Of a DNA stretch of 29,273 nt, positions 29,162 through 29,273 are shown in pieces (within the stretch, counting starts at the first letter, position 1; every line of letters begins with the position of its first letter). The notes beneath the pieces were generated by a model. It was given only the letters and a program-made list of their open reading frames with translations, had not been told where the DNA came from and ran no database searches. The stretch lies in the IMG/VR virus record IMGVR_UViG_3300028820_000037, positions 1-29,273 of that record. The stretch is one strand, 5' to 3'. The stretch comes from a virus. The position numbers and the translations under genes were made by a program.

Positions 29162-29273
29162 CAACAATCACAATCGCACTTTGCTCTTCATCTCTGTGTA
29201 CGTCATACTGCATCAGAAACAACCGCGCCGCAGCGACGCGCGCGCTGGCGGGAGCTTCTTCATCAAGCGCTAA
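29130..29273 (-). CDS. Putative terminase small subunit, 3' part (frame continues at base 36)
   Basis: The minus-strand frame enters at 29273 from bases 36-1 and ends with TGA at 29130-29132, overlapping the large subunit start by 32 bases. Joined, it encodes about 54 residues: LRALFELALDEEAPASARVA followed by AARLFLMQYDV and an acidic end (DEEQSAIVIVDDETATQ). The EAP-SARV-AA-LFL pattern is common in the C-terminal part of small terminase subunits. The protein is far shorter than typical subunits (about 120-200 aa), so the N-terminal DNA-binding part is missing, encoded elsewhere, or lost through an undetected frameshift near bases 50-60. Confidence 0.5.
   Translation of the reverse strand, partial: LALDEEAPASARVAAARLFLMQYDVHRDEEQSAIVIVDDETATQKAV
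29259..29273. repeat. Terminal direct repeat, right copy
   Basis: This is the partner of bases 1-15. Joining the two copies makes the minus-strand frame ending at 29130 continue into bases 36-1. That is the expected behaviour of a closed circle, or of a circularly permuted phage genome cut arbitrarily inside a gene. Confidence 0.85.

Noticed and set aside
1-29273. Prophage or temperate phage
   Set aside because: No integrase, excisionase, repressor or attachment-site-like repeat was seen, and the ends join into one phage genome without host flanks.
1-29273. tRNA or other structured RNA genes
   Set aside because: I looked for cloverleaf-like pairs and a conserved TTCGA-type arm in the intergenic spaces and saw none. 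A covariance search would be needed to exclude unusual ones.

Overview
The window reads as an essentially complete genome of a small, tailed, apparently strictly lytic bacterial virus (siphovirus type) of about 29.26 kb. The last 15 bases repeat the first 15, and an open frame resembling a small terminase subunit runs across the junction, so the molecule is circular or terminally redundant. Strong AGGAGG ribosome binding sites and TTGACA-N16/17-TATAnT promoters point to a bacterial host. The sequence does not identify the host. I found no integrase, lysogeny repressor, tRNA or CRISPR array. G+C is moderately high, with a visibly more A+T-rich stretch at about 15.2-18.8 kb.

Layout. (1) 1-2.8 kb is a control and accessory region. 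It holds leftward gene 67-360, leftward gene 883-1509 (a possible divergent sliding clamp), and three small rightward genes (565-759, 1793-2092, 2358-2732), each with its own promoter and terminator. The last two are paralogues in duplicated cassettes. (2) 2.8-13.8 kb is a leftward replication and recombination operon with overlapping genes. In transcription order it encodes a primase-SF2 helicase (965 aa), a 56-aa protein, a PD-(D/E)XK-like protein, a family A DNA polymerase with proofreading domain, a Cas4-like Fe-S nuclease, an SSB with a canonical acidic tail, a second PD-(D/E)XK protein, two small proteins, a multi-pass membrane protein, a membrane-anchored FtsK-like ATPase with eroded catalytic motifs, and a membrane protein with a repeated Gln-rich tail. 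(3) 13.9-14.23 kb holds one more rightward stand-alone gene. (4) 14.25-29.27 kb is the leftward structural and lysis operon. In transcription order it encodes the terminase, a portal fused to a MuF-like domain, a gp10-like protein, a prohead protease, an HK97-fold capsid, neck and tail completion proteins, a tail tube protein, a tail chaperone with a -1 frameshift on GGGAAAC, a tape measure, two tail-tip proteins, an adenine methylase, a lysozyme-like endolysin, a holin-like protein and a 56-aa membrane protein.

The most unusual feature is a family of ten copies of a palindromic element, GTCACAACA-N26-TGTTGTGAC. Nine are exactly 44 bp and one is 43 bp. Copies lie between genes, including a four-copy array behind the capsid gene and one copy upstream of each paralogous accessory gene. 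Four copies lie inside coding sequence, where they are always read in their one open frame, giving VTTP-I-----VVT-type inserts. Differences in one arm are matched in the other, so the fold appears to be maintained. I know of no phage element with this description. It is the best candidate here for an undescribed system, followed by the FtsK-like membrane module and the stand-alone accessory genes.
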